The notes: a model not told the origin generated them from the sequence alone. A stretch of 64,000 bases of DNA from Paraburkholderia bannensis NBRC 103871 (GCF_000685015.1 NZ_BAYA01000032.1:1-64000); one strand, 5' to 3'. Counted from the first letter of the stretch, positions 16,843 through 25,506 are shown. Translations and numbers: made by a program.

Positions 16843-17118
16843 ATGACGAGCGACGACACGCAAAAGCATGACGCTCAAGCGCCAGGCGCGAACGCGCCTC
16901 AAACCGATCTGGACAATCTGAACGCCGCTTTCTCGCACGTCGACGAAGGCGTGAAAAGCGGCAGTATCGCGGCAGGCGCGGCCAAGGGCCTCGTCTTCAG
17001 CCTGATCGAAACGCTGGGCGCGCTGGTGGGCGATCCTGACTTGCCCGAACACGCGCGTTCCGGCTATGAAGGCTTGCTCGAAGCCGCGCGCGAACTGCGC
17101 GTGAAGCTGGAGCGTTAA
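16843..17118 (+). CDS. Small acidic hypothetical protein
   Basis: 91-aa protein with no family I recognise. The first 25 residues are polar and probably disordered; the rest should form helices (DLDNLNAAFSHVDEGVKSG, AAKGLVFSLIETLGALVGD, GYEGLLEAARELRVKLER). It has no cysteines, signal peptide or TM segment, so it is probably cytoplasmic. ATG 16843 is the most natural start, with GCGAGGGG about 13 bases upstream. Coding character is supported by third-position GC and by a clean stop, but function is unknown. Confidence 0.6.
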   Translation: MTSDDTQKHDAQAPGANAPQTDLDNLNAAFSHVDEGVKSGSIAAGAAKGLVFSLIETLGALVGDPDLPEHARSGYEGLLEAARELRVKLER

Positions 17119-17171
17119 GCGGTAGTGTTAAACGTTGATGTTCAACCTGGGCATCAATCGGCAAAGGCGCT

Positions 17172-18470
17172 TCAGGCATCGCCTTGAAGCGCCTGCGCGA
17201 GCAAGGCGTCGGCCAGCCCGTCCGGCGCTTCGCCAATGCGCAATTCGGGTGTCCCATGCCAGTCGGCGCAACGTTGCAGCGCGCGCCGTAAATCGCTGAC
17301 CAGCCGACCGCTTACGCGCACGCCCGGCTCCAGATGCAGCGACTTCACTTCGAAGACCTGCTGCGCGCGATGCGCTTTTGCATCCACGCGCCCCACCAGC
17401 TTTCCACGATTCAATATCGGCAGTACGAAGTAACCGTACTTGCGCTTGTGCGCGGGGACGTAGCATTCGATTGCGTAGTCGAAGTCGAACAGCGCCACCG
17501 CGCGCTTGCGATCCCACACCACTGGATCGAACGGCGACAGCAGTGTCGTGACGGTTGAAGCGAGCGTGCCGTTCGCGGCGGCGTCGAGCAGGGCCGCGTG
17601 CTCGCGGTGCACGAACGCATCGGCTTTCCAGCCATCCACGCGCACGGGGATCAGGTCGCCTGCATCGGCGAGCGCATGCAGCGCTTCGGCATACGGGCGG
17701 CGCGGCAGGCGATAGTAGTCGGCGGCCCAGTCCGCGCGCAGCACGCCCAGCGCGTGCGCGGTGCGCAGCAGCAGCGCGCGTTCGGCGTCGGCGCGCGAGG
17801 GCAGGTCGCGCGCATCGCTCCAGTTGGGCAGCACGCGTTCGGCCACGTCGTAGACGCGCTGGAAATTACGCCGCTCCGAGACCATCAGCGCGCCGGTCGC
17901 AAACAGCACTTCCAGATGGCGCTTTTCGGGCTTCCAGTCCCACCAGCCGCCGCCCTTGTCGCCTTCCGCGCGTGCGAAATCGGCGGAGCGCACCGGGCCG
18001 CTCGCACGGATGCGTTCGAGCAGTGCGTCGATGTCGCGTCGATGCTTCTTATGCCAGTCGGCCGCGTATTTCCAGCCCATGCCCGACGGATCCAGCATGC
18101 GATGGCGCAGCAGCCCATAGTCCTCGATCGGCACGAAACAGGCTTCATGCGACCAGTATTCGAACAGCCGGCCATCGGCGAGATGGGCGTCGAGCCAGCC
18201 CATGTCGTACGCGCCCACACGGCTGAACAGCACGAAATAAGGACTGCGTGCGACCACGTGAATCGTGTCGATCTGCAATTGCGCCATGCGGCGGATCGCG
18301 GCCAGCACATCGTCCTGCGTGGCCTTGCGGCGCGGCGGCGCGAGCAGGCCTTGCGCCGCCAGGTGCAGCGTGCGCGCCGCCGCGAGCGGCAGCGTCACAC
18401 GCGCGGCGTCGTTCGGCGAGGCAGGCGCGGCATCGTTGCCTCGGCCGTCGAGCGCCGCGTCGTCACGCAT
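17172..18470 (-). CDS. YcaQ-type winged-helix DNA glycosylase family protein
   Basis: 432-aa protein of the HTH_42/YcaQ family. E. coli YcaQ unhooks DNA interstrand crosslinks as a base glycosylase. Matching features are IDTIHVVARSPYFVLFSRVG near the N-terminus, FEYWSHEACFVPIEDY, repeated winged-helix segments, LLSPFDPVVWDRKR and a late CYVPAHKRKYGYFVLPIL. The start at 18470 overlaps the end of the flavoprotein gene by 8 bases, so the two are coupled; the longer frame to 18674 lies wholly inside that gene. Function is inferred from the family. Confidence 0.82.
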   Translation of the reverse strand: MRDDAALDGRGNDAAPASPNDAARVTLPLAAARTLHLAAQGLLAPPRRKATQDDVLAAIRRMAQLQIDTIHVVARSPYFVLFSRVGAYDMGWLDAHLADGRLFEYWSHEACFVPIEDYGLLRHRMLDPSGMGWKYAADWHKKHRRDIDALLERIRASGPVRSADFARAEGDKGGGWWDWKPEKRHLEVLFATGALMVSERRNFQRVYDVAERVLPNWSDARDLPSRADAERALLLRTAHALGVLRADWAADYYRLPRRPYAEALHALADAGDLIPVRVDGWKADAFVHREHAALLDAAANGTLASTVTTLLSPFDPVVWDRKRAVALFDFDYAIECYVPAHKRKYGYFVLPILNRGKLVGRVDAKAHRAQQVFEVKSLHLEPGVRVSGRLVSDLRRALQRCADWHGTPELRIGEAPDGLADALLAQALQGDA

Positions 18471-20235
18471 GCAGGCCCGCCATCGCGGCCACCGGCGTCG
18501 CTGCCTGCACGATGGTGGAGGGCGTCGCGCCCAGCAACTGATGGATCTGCGCGACCACGGCCGCACCTTCGCCCACCGCCGCCGCGACGCGTTTGGTCGA
18601 GCCCGCGCGGGCATCGCCGATCGCGTAGACGCCTTCGACCGATGTCGCGAGACTGCACGACGCATCGTTCGCACCGGTCAGCACGAAGCCGTTCGCGTCG
18701 AGCGCCACGCCGCATTCGCGCAGCCAGCCGGTGTTGGGGTCGGCGCCCGTGAAGAGAAACAGATGGCGCGAGTCGAAGTGATCGATGCCTTCCGGGCACG
18801 GTTCCTTGAGCCGGATCGAGGAGAGGCCGGCGGCGTCTTCGTCGAGGCCGCCGATTTCGCTGCGCGGATGCACATTCACGTTCGGCAGCGAGGCGATGCG
18901 GTCGATCAGGTAGCGCGACATCGTCGATTCGAAACCGGCCTTGCGGATCAGCACGTCGATCTGCCGCGCCTGGGTGGACAGATAAACGATCGCCTGCCCT
19001 GCCGAGTTGCCGCCGCCCACCAGCACGACGTTCTCGTGCTTGCAGAGCTTGCCCTCGACCGGCGAGGCCCAGTAATAGACGCCGCGCCCGGTATAGCGGT
19101 CGAGGCCCGCGATGCTCGGACGCCGATAGTTCGCGCCGCTCGCGATCACGACGGTGCGCGCACGCACGTCGCCGCTACAGGTTTCGAGGCGGCGCGGATG
19201 CTCGTTGCAATGGAGCTTTTTCACCGTGACCGGAATCGCCACGTGCGCGCCGAACTTCTGCGCCTGCACGAACGCGCGGCCCGCGAGCGCCTGGCCGGAG
19301 ATGCCGGTCGGAAAGCCCAGGTAGTTTTCGATGCGCGAACTCGCGCCCGCCTGGCCGCCCGGCGCGCGGGAGTCGAGCACGATCACCGATAAACCTTCGG
19401 ACGCCGCATACACGGCGGTCGCAAGCCCGGCAGGCCCGGCGCCCACGACGGCCACGTCATAGACGCGCTCGCCGTTGAGTTCGGGCAGTAGTCCCAGGCA
19501 CGTCGCGAGTTCCGGCGCGGACGGATGGCGCAGCACCGAGCCGTCCGGGCAGATCACGAGTGGCAGGTCTTCGCAGCGCGCCGCGAAGCGCTCGATCACG
19601 CAGAGCATGCTTTCGTCGCGCTCGTCGAGCACCGAATACGGGTGGCCGTTGCGCGTGAGAAAGCCTTGCAGCGAGAGCAGCGCGGGATCGTTGTGCTTGC
19701 CGACGAGGATCGGCCCGCCCGCGCCTTTCTCGATCAGCGAGACGCGGCGCAGGATCAGCGCGCGCACGATGCGCTCGCCGAGTTCGGCTTCGGCGACGAT
19801 GGCCGCCCGCAGCTTTTCGGGCGGAATCAGGATCGCATCGACCGGTTCGAGCGCGAGGCCATCGACGAGCGCCGGGCCACCCGAAAGCTGGCCGACCTCG
19901 GCGAGAAAATGACCGCGTCCATGCTCGACGATCAAGCGCTCACGGCCCAGGCCGTCGCGCTGGAACACCTTCACGGAGCCCGCGAGCAGCACGAACATGC
20001 CGGGCCCGGTCTCGCCGGTGTGAAAGAGCAGTTCGCCCGCATCCCAATGGCGGCGCTCGCCGAAACGCGCGAGTCGCGCGATCTCGTCGTCGGTGAGTTG
20101 GGGGAACATCTGGTGCCGCCGCGTGGAGAGCGTCGAAAAAGGCGCTTCGGCGGGCTGCGGCTGGGTGTCGGAAAACGTGGAAGGCGTGGACTGCGAGGCC
20201 TCGTAGCGAGGCGGCTCAGTGGCAATGGAGCCCAT
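18463..20235 (-). CDS. Cyclic-nucleotide-binding, thioredoxin-reductase-like flavoprotein
   Basis: 590-aa three-part protein. Residues about 43-160 are a cyclic-nucleotide-binding fold (GELLFHTGETGPGMFVLLAG); about 175-250 is a small thioredoxin-like region without a CxxC; 258-590 is an FAD/NAD(P)H oxidoreductase like thioredoxin reductase (GAGPAG at 265-270, GGGNSAG at 407-413, C-terminal YAIGDARAGSTKRVAAAVGEG). The redox CxxC expected just before the second nucleotide motif is replaced by WASP (389-392), so it cannot be a classical TrxB. It heads a unit with the YcaQ-type gene downstream. Sensor-controlled NAD(P)H oxidation is inferred. Confidence 0.85.
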   Translation of the reverse strand: MGSIATEPPRYEASQSTPSTFSDTQPQPAEAPFSTLSTRRHQMFPQLTDDEIARLARFGERRHWDAGELLFHTGETGPGMFVLLAGSVKVFQRDGLGRERLIVEHGRGHFLAEVGQLSGGPALVDGLALEPVDAILIPPEKLRAAIVAEAELGERIVRALILRRVSLIEKGAGGPILVGKHNDPALLSLQGFLTRNGHPYSVLDERDESMLCVIERFAARCEDLPLVICPDGSVLRHPSAPELATCLGLLPELNGERVYDVAVVGAGPAGLATAVYAASEGLSVIVLDSRAPGGQAGASSRIENYLGFPTGISGQALAGRAFVQAQKFGAHVAIPVTVKKLHCNEHPRRLETCSGDVRARTVVIASGANYRRPSIAGLDRYTGRGVYYWASPVEGKLCKHENVVLVGGGNSAGQAIVYLSTQARQIDVLIRKAGFESTMSRYLIDRIASLPNVNVHPRSEIGGLDEDAAGLSSIRLKEPCPEGIDHFDSRHLFLFTGADPNTGWLRECGVALDANGFVLTGANDASCSLATSVEGVYAIGDARAGSTKRVAAAVGEGAAVVAQIHQLLGATPSTIVQAATPVAAMAGLHA

Positions 20236-20293
20236 CAGGCGATTCTCCTCATGCGCGCGGCGGCAGGCACGTCAGGCCCGCCGCCGCGCGGAA

Positions 20294-21283
20294 TCAGACA
20301 GCTTTCGGCGTGATGTTGACTGGGACTTCGGGATGCTGGCTCACGAGCAGCGATTCGAGGGCGCGCCCGGAATCGCGCCAGGCGTCCAGACCGCCGAGTA
20401 GCGGCACCACGTCGGTGAAACCGGCCTCGACGAGCTTCTTCGCCATCCAGGCCGCGGAAATTTCATTCGGGCACGAGCAGTAGATCACGAGCTTTTGCTC
20501 GAGCGGATACTTCGAAAGAATCTCGTCGAGCTTGCGCTCGTCGGCGAACAGCGCGCCCGGAATGATGAACGGATCGAGCTTGCGCTTTTCCTCCGAGCGG
20601 ATATCGAACACCACGGGCGGCGGCTTGTTGGCCATCGCGCGGTAGAGGTCGTCCACGGTGATGCGCGCATTCGCGAGCTTCTTGATGAGCTGGCGGCGGC
20701 GCTGCCAGCGGTAGGCCGCGTAGACCAGCAGCAGCACCACGACCACCACCAGCGCAAAACGGCCGAGGCGGCTCGCGCCTGCGAGCATCATGTCGATCTG
20801 CGGCGCGAACAGCACGCCGATCAGCAAACCGGTGCCCGACCAGAGCGCGGCGCCGATCCCGTCGAAACCCACGAACTGGCGATACGGCGTGCCCATCGCG
20901 CCCGCGAGCGGCACCGAGACGAGCGACAGTCCCGGCACGAACTTGGCGATGGCGAGCACGCGCACGCCCCAGCGGCCGAAAAAGCGCTCGGTCTTCTTCA
21001 CGCAGGTATCGCGCGAAAGCGAGAGCTTGCAGAGCGTCTTGAGCGTGTTGCCGCCGTAGAGCCGCCCGGCCATGAACCAGACGCTGTCGCCGATCAGCAT
21101 GGCGATCACGGACAGGCCGAGCACCGGCGCGACCTGCTGGCCGATCGAACCGGGGTGCATGGCGGCCATCGCGCCAAACAGCACGAGCGCGGGCATGGCT
21201 GGCACGGGCAGGCCAAGTGCGCCTGCGAGCACGTTGAGAAACACGAGCGCAGGGCCGTACTGCGCGATGAGGTCATGTAGCAT
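20294..21283 (-). CDS. DedA family membrane protein fused to a rhodanese domain
   Basis: 329-aa inner-membrane protein. Residues 1-195 are a DedA/SNARE-associated module (GLPVPAMPALVLFGA, GDSVWFMAGRLYG, FVPGLSLVSVPLAGAMG) with several TM helices; DedA proteins act in lipid flipping and membrane homeostasis. Residues 205-329 form a cytoplasmic rhodanese domain (VVFDIRSEEK, IPGALF, IYCSCPNEISAA with Cys269 as expected active cysteine). ATG 21283 has AGGAAG upstream, whereas the longer frame runs through the promoter. The next minus-strand gene, the flavoprotein, begins beyond a 58-base gap. Confidence 0.87.
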   Translation of the reverse strand: MLHDLIAQYGPALVFLNVLAGALGLPVPAMPALVLFGAMAAMHPGSIGQQVAPVLGLSVIAMLIGDSVWFMAGRLYGGNTLKTLCKLSLSRDTCVKKTERFFGRWGVRVLAIAKFVPGLSLVSVPLAGAMGTPYRQFVGFDGIGAALWSGTGLLIGVLFAPQIDMMLAGASRLGRFALVVVVVLLLVYAAYRWQRRRQLIKKLANARITVDDLYRAMANKPPPVVFDIRSEEKRKLDPFIIPGALFADERKLDEILSKYPLEQKLVIYCSCPNEISAAWMAKKLVEAGFTDVVPLLGGLDAWRDSGRALESLLVSQHPEVPVNITPKAV

Positions 21284-21694
21284 CGGCTTACTTCCTGCCT
21301 GGGGAGCACCGCGCGAGACGGCGCAAATTGGAAGAGTAACGTAACGATTATGGACGCATTTCGAAGGCGTGCAAGCGAGCCTGCAAGCGCCTCGCGACGC
21401 GAGTTGGGGAGCATACGCGCAATGCGCAATGATTGCGCTTAAGCCCCGGCGCGCGTGGCGCCTCTTGCGCACGCGCGTGCGAGCATGCCCGCCGCGCGCG
21501 GCAGGCGTGTGAAACGGCCCGCAGCAGTTTTCGGAAGCGGCTGATTAAGCGTGAAAAACCGAACGTGAAAAGCTGAAAACAGGAACGGCGGGATACCAGC
21601 GTGGAAACGGCAAGCGCGCGAAGACATCACCAGGAAGTCTTCGCGCAGGTGGCCCGCACGGCTGGCGGGCGCGTGGTCAAGTCGCGTTCGACCC
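21284..21694. other. Intergenic region upstream of the DedA-rhodanese gene
   Basis: These 411 bases hold a possible minus-strand promoter: TTGCAC (21369-21374), 16-base spacer, CATAAT (21347-21352), about 57 bases before the DedA start. The rest contains only short frames with no ribosome site. Confidence 0.4.
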
Positions 21695-21940
21695 TTAACG
21701 GGTGTGCGATTCCCCTGGCAGCTCGGCGCCCTGTGCGCGAATGGCCGCGATCAGTTCCGCAGGCGTGATCTCATAACGCACTTCGCGGTGGATGCCCGGC
21801 TTGCGCTCGTCAATTTCGATCAGCAGCAGGCTCTTGCCGTCAGCCGATGATTCGAGGCGCAACGAACGCGTTTCGCGGGCGGTGGCGTCGTCATGCTCGG
21901 TGAGCAGGGTCATGGTTCCGGAAGCCCCGGTCGTGCGCAT
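21695..21940 (-). CDS. Small hypothetical protein
   Basis: 81-aa protein of unknown function, no family recognised. Sequence is mixed charged (TARETRSLRLESSADGKSLL, LIEIDERKPGIHREVRYEI) and ends with a helix (TPAELIAAIRAQGAEL). It has no TM segment or cysteines. ATG 21940 is chosen because GAGGA lies 9 bases upstream; an ATG at 21970 in the same frame has none. It is a single gene. Confidence 0.6.
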   Translation of the reverse strand: MRTTGASGTMTLLTEHDDATARETRSLRLESSADGKSLLLIEIDERKPGIHREVRYEITPAELIAAIRAQGAELPGESHTR

Positions 21941-22247
21941 TGATGTTGTCCTCGTAGGTGGTCGAGCCAATTGTACGGGGTCGGCCGCGCGGCGTCTCAG
22001 TGCTGTGAGCGCGGGCGCACATACCGCGCCGCCGCCTGACCCGGCCAGCCAGTTTAACGCGACTCAACGTTTGCACGAGCATTTTTGCGCGCCCTGCAAC
22101 GGTGCATCGAACTTGTTTCGTTGCCTGACGCATTGTCATGGGCGTGACGCAAAGGTGCCTGGTGCGTCTGCGGTCGCGGCTATGCCTTGTCCAGCCGGTA
22201 TCCGCTTCCCGTAAGTCCTCACCCTTTTTCCCGGCCGCCGCAGCAAG

Positions 22248-22283
22248 AAAAAACGGCTCACCCGGTAGAGGCCAGGTGAGCCG
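22248..22283 (-). terminator. Rho-independent terminator downstream of aer
   Basis: On the minus strand the stem CGGCTCACC / GGTGAGCCG is followed by TTTTTTCTT. It lies about 210 bases beyond the aer stop, leaving a long untranslated tail. Confidence 0.8.
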
Positions 22284-22430
22284 TCGAAACGCCGTTGTTA
22301 CTCGGATCAGCCACCCACATGGTGGGCGCTGACGGGATGATATTGCGGGGTGGAACGCCTGCTGTCGAGATGGGACAAATGCGGATCTGTCAGCTTAATC
22401 GGGGCACGCAATCGCATTACGACGGGCTTT

Positions 22431-22478
22431 CGCGCTGACCACCGCGCTGACCACCGCACTGACTGCCGTGCCGACTGC
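22431..22478. repeat. Degenerate 12-bp tandem repeat, four units
   Basis: Units CGCGCTGACCAC, CGCGCTGACCAC, CGCACTGACTGC, CGTGCCGACTGC lie end to end, 15 bases past the aer stop codon. The first two are identical. The 12-bp period keeps reading frame. Confidence 0.55.
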
Positions 22479-22492
22479 GGTGCTTCGGCTTC

Positions 22493-24148
22493 TCAGACCT
22501 CGGCGGCTTCCTCGCGGGCGTGCTGGGCACGCGTGGGCCGCGTGGCGGGGCGCTTCGCCGGGGCCGGGGTCTTGCGCACACTCGACTCCGCGCCCGCGAC
22601 CGTGAAGAGGCGCACGGCCTCGTCGAGCACATCGGCCTGCTCGGCCAGGCGCTGCGCCGTGGCGGCGGCCTGCTCGACCAGCGCCGCGTTCTGCTGCGTC
22701 GCGCTGTCCAGATGGGCGACCGCCTGGTTGACCTGGCGGATGCCCTCGGCCTGTTCGCCGCTCGCGTTGGCGACTTCGACGATGATCGACGAGACGCGAC
22801 TGACGGCCTCGTCGATGGAGCGCATCTGCGCGGTCGTCTGGCCGACCAGTTCGGTGCCCTGGGCGATCTCGTGCACGCTCGCATCGACGACCTGCTTGAT
22901 TTCCTTCGCCGACGCCGCGCAACGCTGCGCGAGCATGCGCACCTCGCCTGCGACCACGGCGAACGAGCGGCCCGCCTCGCCCGCGCGCGCGGCTTCGACG
23001 GCCGCATTGAGCGCAAGGATGTTGGTCTGGAAAGCGATGCCGTCGATCACGCCGGTGATATCGGCGATGCGCTTCGAGGCGTCCGTGATGCCCGCCATCG
23101 TGCGCTCCATGCGGCCCGCGATCGAGCCGCCCTGGGCCGCGGCGTCCTGGGCCTCGCGCGCCAGATCGAGGGCGCGCGTGCTGGCTTCGGCGTTGGCCTG
23201 CACGGTGGTGGTGAGCTGATCCATCGTGGCGGCGGTCTCTTCGAGCGAAGCGGCCTGCAACTCGGTGCGGCGCGAGAGATCGAGATTGCCCGTCGAGATT
23301 TCGTGCGCGGCGTCGAGCATGCCGTCGATCTGCGAGCGCACGTCATAGACGATCGCCGTGAGGTTCGCCTGCAGCTGATTGAGCGCCTGCAGCACATCGC
23401 CGAGATCGTCCTTCGACGCGATGGCGAGCGACGCGGTCAGGTCGCCCGCGGCCATGCGCGTGGAGGCCATCGACATCTGTTCGAGCGGCGCGCCCAGATG
23501 GCGCGTCGACAGGCGCCAGGCCGCGACGCTGCACACGGCGGCGGCGCCGAACGCACACCAGAACGGCGTGGGCGGCAGACCTTGCCAGGCGCCGAAACCC
23601 GCAGCCGCGAGCGCGGCGGGCACGAGCGCATAGCCGATGCCGATACGCGTGGCGATCGGCAGGCGCATCAGCGACTTCGCCGCGCCGATGAGGCCGGTGC
23701 GCGTGAGATCGCCTTGTCGCAGACGCACGCCGCGCAGACGGCCTTCGCGCATCTGTGCGTAGAGCTGCTCGGCGTCGCGCACTTCCTCGCGGCTGGGCTT
23801 CACGCGCACGCTCAGATAGCCGACGACGGTGCCTTGTTCCGACACCGGCGTGACGTTCGCGCGCACCCAGTAGTGATCGCCGGACTTGCGGCGATTCTTT
23901 ACGAGCGCAGTCCAGGGACGGCCCGAACCGATGGTCTCCCACATGTCGGCGAAGGCTTCGGCCGGCATGTCGGGATGGCGGATGATGTTATGCGCCTTGC
24001 CGATCAGTTCCTCTTTGGTGAAACCGGAAACGGCGACGAACGCGGGATTGCAATACTGAATGCGGCCCTTGAGATCGGTGGCCGAGACGAGCATCTGCGA
24101 AGCAGGGTAGTCGAACTCCTGCTGCGTGACGGGTTGGTTGTTGCGCAT
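22493..24148 (-). CDS. aer: Aer-type methyl-accepting chemotaxis protein with PAS domain
   Basis: Energy-taxis receptor (551 aa). The opening MRNNQPVTQQEFDYP is the Aer signature. A PAS domain covers about residues 15-120 (YCNPAFVAVSGFTKEELIG, HNIIRHPDMPAEAF; FAD-binding in E. coli Aer). A short hydrophobic region follows (about 165-205), then HAMP-like sequence and the signalling hairpin with tip IDGIAFQTNILALNAAVEAA. The C-terminus is a Lys/Pro/Arg-rich tail with no CheB/CheR pentapeptide. ATG 24148 has AAGGAATCCC before it, and the N-terminal match fixes the start. A sigma-28 promoter lies upstream. Confidence 0.92.
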   Translation of the reverse strand: MRNNQPVTQQEFDYPASQMLVSATDLKGRIQYCNPAFVAVSGFTKEELIGKAHNIIRHPDMPAEAFADMWETIGSGRPWTALVKNRRKSGDHYWVRANVTPVSEQGTVVGYLSVRVKPSREEVRDAEQLYAQMREGRLRGVRLRQGDLTRTGLIGAAKSLMRLPIATRIGIGYALVPAALAAAGFGAWQGLPPTPFWCAFGAAAVCSVAAWRLSTRHLGAPLEQMSMASTRMAAGDLTASLAIASKDDLGDVLQALNQLQANLTAIVYDVRSQIDGMLDAAHEISTGNLDLSRRTELQAASLEETAATMDQLTTTVQANAEASTRALDLAREAQDAAAQGGSIAGRMERTMAGITDASKRIADITGVIDGIAFQTNILALNAAVEAARAGEAGRSFAVVAGEVRMLAQRCAASAKEIKQVVDASVHEIAQGTELVGQTTAQMRSIDEAVSRVSSIIVEVANASGEQAEGIRQVNQAVAHLDSATQQNAALVEQAAATAQRLAEQADVLDEAVRLFTVAGAESSVRKTPAPAKRPATRPTRAQHAREEAAEV

Positions 24149-24195
24149 GGGATTCCTTGCAGATCGGCCGCTCACGGCCCGACAACATGTCGGGA

Positions 24196-24222
24196 TTAAC
24201 GGCATTTTCCCCATGATCTTTA
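24196..24222 (-). promoter_or_regulatory. Sigma-28 (FliA) promoter of aer
   Basis: Read on the minus strand: TAAAGATC, 11 bases, GCCGTTAA. This matches the flagellar consensus TAAAGTTT-N11-GCCGATAA in 6/8 and 7/8 positions with exact spacing, 48 bases before the aer start. It places the receptor in the flagellar late-gene regulon. Confidence 0.75.
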
Positions 24223-24392
24223 GGGGAATTGTTTGCGCCCATGTTCGATTCATGGCGCATCGGTCTGCTGGGTGCTGCGGGGAATGCTTGCGTGATCAAG
24301 GAGTCTGGAGAGGGGGGTATGCGCGGGTTTGGGCTGGGAATGTGCGGGTACATGCGGCTCATCGCCCGTCGTCATGAGCCTCATGCGTTGCA

Positions 24393-24659
24393 TTAATCTT
24401 CTTTCGCCGCCGGACTCAACATCAAAATCGCGCTTACCCCATCGCTGGCATCAATCGTCGAAGCCGCGCAATCGTGCAGGGCGATATCGAACTTGCCGTC
24501 CTTGAGATGAATCGTTGCGCTCCCATGCGGTTCGAACGTCAGGTTAGTCACGAAGCTTTGATCGGATTGCTCACACGCGACATGAGAGAGCGCCAGTGCA
24601 TTCACGAAGATCGCGCCGAGCGGCTTCTGCTGTTCGAGATTGTCTTTGCTCTGCTTCAT
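24393..24659 (-). CDS. Small hypothetical protein
   Basis: 88-aa protein, no family recognised. It has two cysteines (SHVACEQSD, LHDCAAS) and a beta-rich middle (NLTFEPHGSATIHLKDGKF), which suggests a small globular domain. ATG 24659 is fixed by AGGAG 8 bases upstream; a long upstream extension in the same frame overlaps the next small gene and is ignored. There is no signal peptide. Confidence 0.6.
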   Translation of the reverse strand: MKQSKDNLEQQKPLGAIFVNALALSHVACEQSDQSFVTNLTFEPHGSATIHLKDGKFDIALHDCAASTIDASDGVSAILMLSPAAKED

Positions 24660-24778
24660 TCGGTTGACTCCTTGCTGCCGGGAGATCCGGCGATGTCGAA
24701 ACAGATCGTAGGCGCGCGGGGAACCAGGCAACATAGAAGGAATGCGAAACATCGCTCCGTGGAAGGCCAACGTGTTGC

Positions 24779-24970
24779 TCAATGAGAGGGGATCAGCGCG
24801 GCCACAGTCAGTAGCGCCGTTGCCAGCAAGACAATGGCGATTCCCGCTGTGCGCAGGGCGACGCGTCGACGCTCGACACGGGGATCGGATGAAGGCATGA
24901 ACAGGACGACGACGCCGGCCAGCACGACTGTCGATACGAGAATTGCACGGAACAAGATGGGACAGGCCAC
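24779..24970 (-). CDS. Small two-helix membrane protein (GTG start)
   Basis: 63-aa protein with two hydrophobic helices (LFRAILVSTVVLAGVVVLF and AGIAIVLLATALLTVAALI) separated by a basic loop RVERRRVALR. The GTG at 24970 is preceded by AGGAG at 7 bases, which decides the start over an upstream ATG. Function unknown; it lies 119 bases upstream of the 88-aa gene on the same strand. Confidence 0.5.
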   Translation of the reverse strand: MACPILFRAILVSTVVLAGVVVLFMPSSDPRVERRRVALRTAGIAIVLLATALLTVAALIPSH

Positions 24971-25506
24971 GATGCGGCTCCTGATGGATAAGACGGGGAG
25001 CCATATCGTAGAAATGCGCGCTACCGAAGCCAATCATATAAATTCGAAAGTGCAGTTGCAGCGCAGCGTCACACGCTGGTTTTGCGGGTTTCGAGGAACA
25101 TTTAAATCATCAGCAATACGAATTAAATTCGGGCGAATGGCGCGATTTAAACCCGGCTCAAGCAACCAGAGAAATGGCTTTTAATCAGACAAATAAAGCC
25201 GATAAATTACATTTATCAATCTCAATACTTACATTTTCATTAAGCAAGGCGAAATCGAAAAATCCTTACTCGATGTAGCTGAAATGCATCAATCAATTGA
25301 AATAAAAAGTAACTTCTGGAATGATATCGATTCTCATTCTCTCGGCGACCTCACGACGGTTGGCCGGGTTTTAATTCAAGAATAGCCAGCCTCGTCGATC
25401 CCTGTGCGCCATTGGGGGCGGCACGCCAGCCACCGCCATCCAGGCCGAACGCGCCTCCATCGCGCGCTCTACCGGCCGGATTTTTCTTTCGCCGCACAGG
25501 GAACCC
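24971..25506. other. AT-rich upstream region of the iron-uptake operon
   Basis: The gap is 536 bases; from about 25030 to 25380 it is strikingly AT-rich for this chromosome, with AATTAAATTC and ATTTAAAC tracts. It carries the Fur-controlled promoter (25297-25336). No gene was found; the AT-rich stretch may bind nucleoid proteins or be acquired DNA. Confidence 0.5.
25297..25336 (+). promoter_or_regulatory. Fur-box-overlapped promoter of the TonB receptor gene
   Basis: TTGAAA (25297-25302), 17-base spacer, AATGAT (25320-25325) forms a sigma-70-like promoter. TGATATCGATTCTCA (25322-25336) overlaps the -10 and matches the 7-1-7 Fur motif TGATAATNATTATCA at 11 of 14 positions. Iron-loaded Fur would block transcription, as expected for a siderophore receptor. 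Confidence 0.65.

Larger units (their letters stand above)
21941..22492. other. Intergenic region downstream of aer
   Basis: This 552-base gap contains the terminator for aer (22248-22283) and a degenerate 12-bp tandem repeat (22431-22478). The left part should hold the promoter of the small gene ending at 21695. No further gene is supported. Confidence 0.5.

Noticed and set aside
22395-22922. Alternative minus-strand frame through the 12-bp repeat as a continuation of aer.
   Set aside because: It is out of frame with the receptor and Arg-rich over most of its length; the receptor has a normal stop at 22493.
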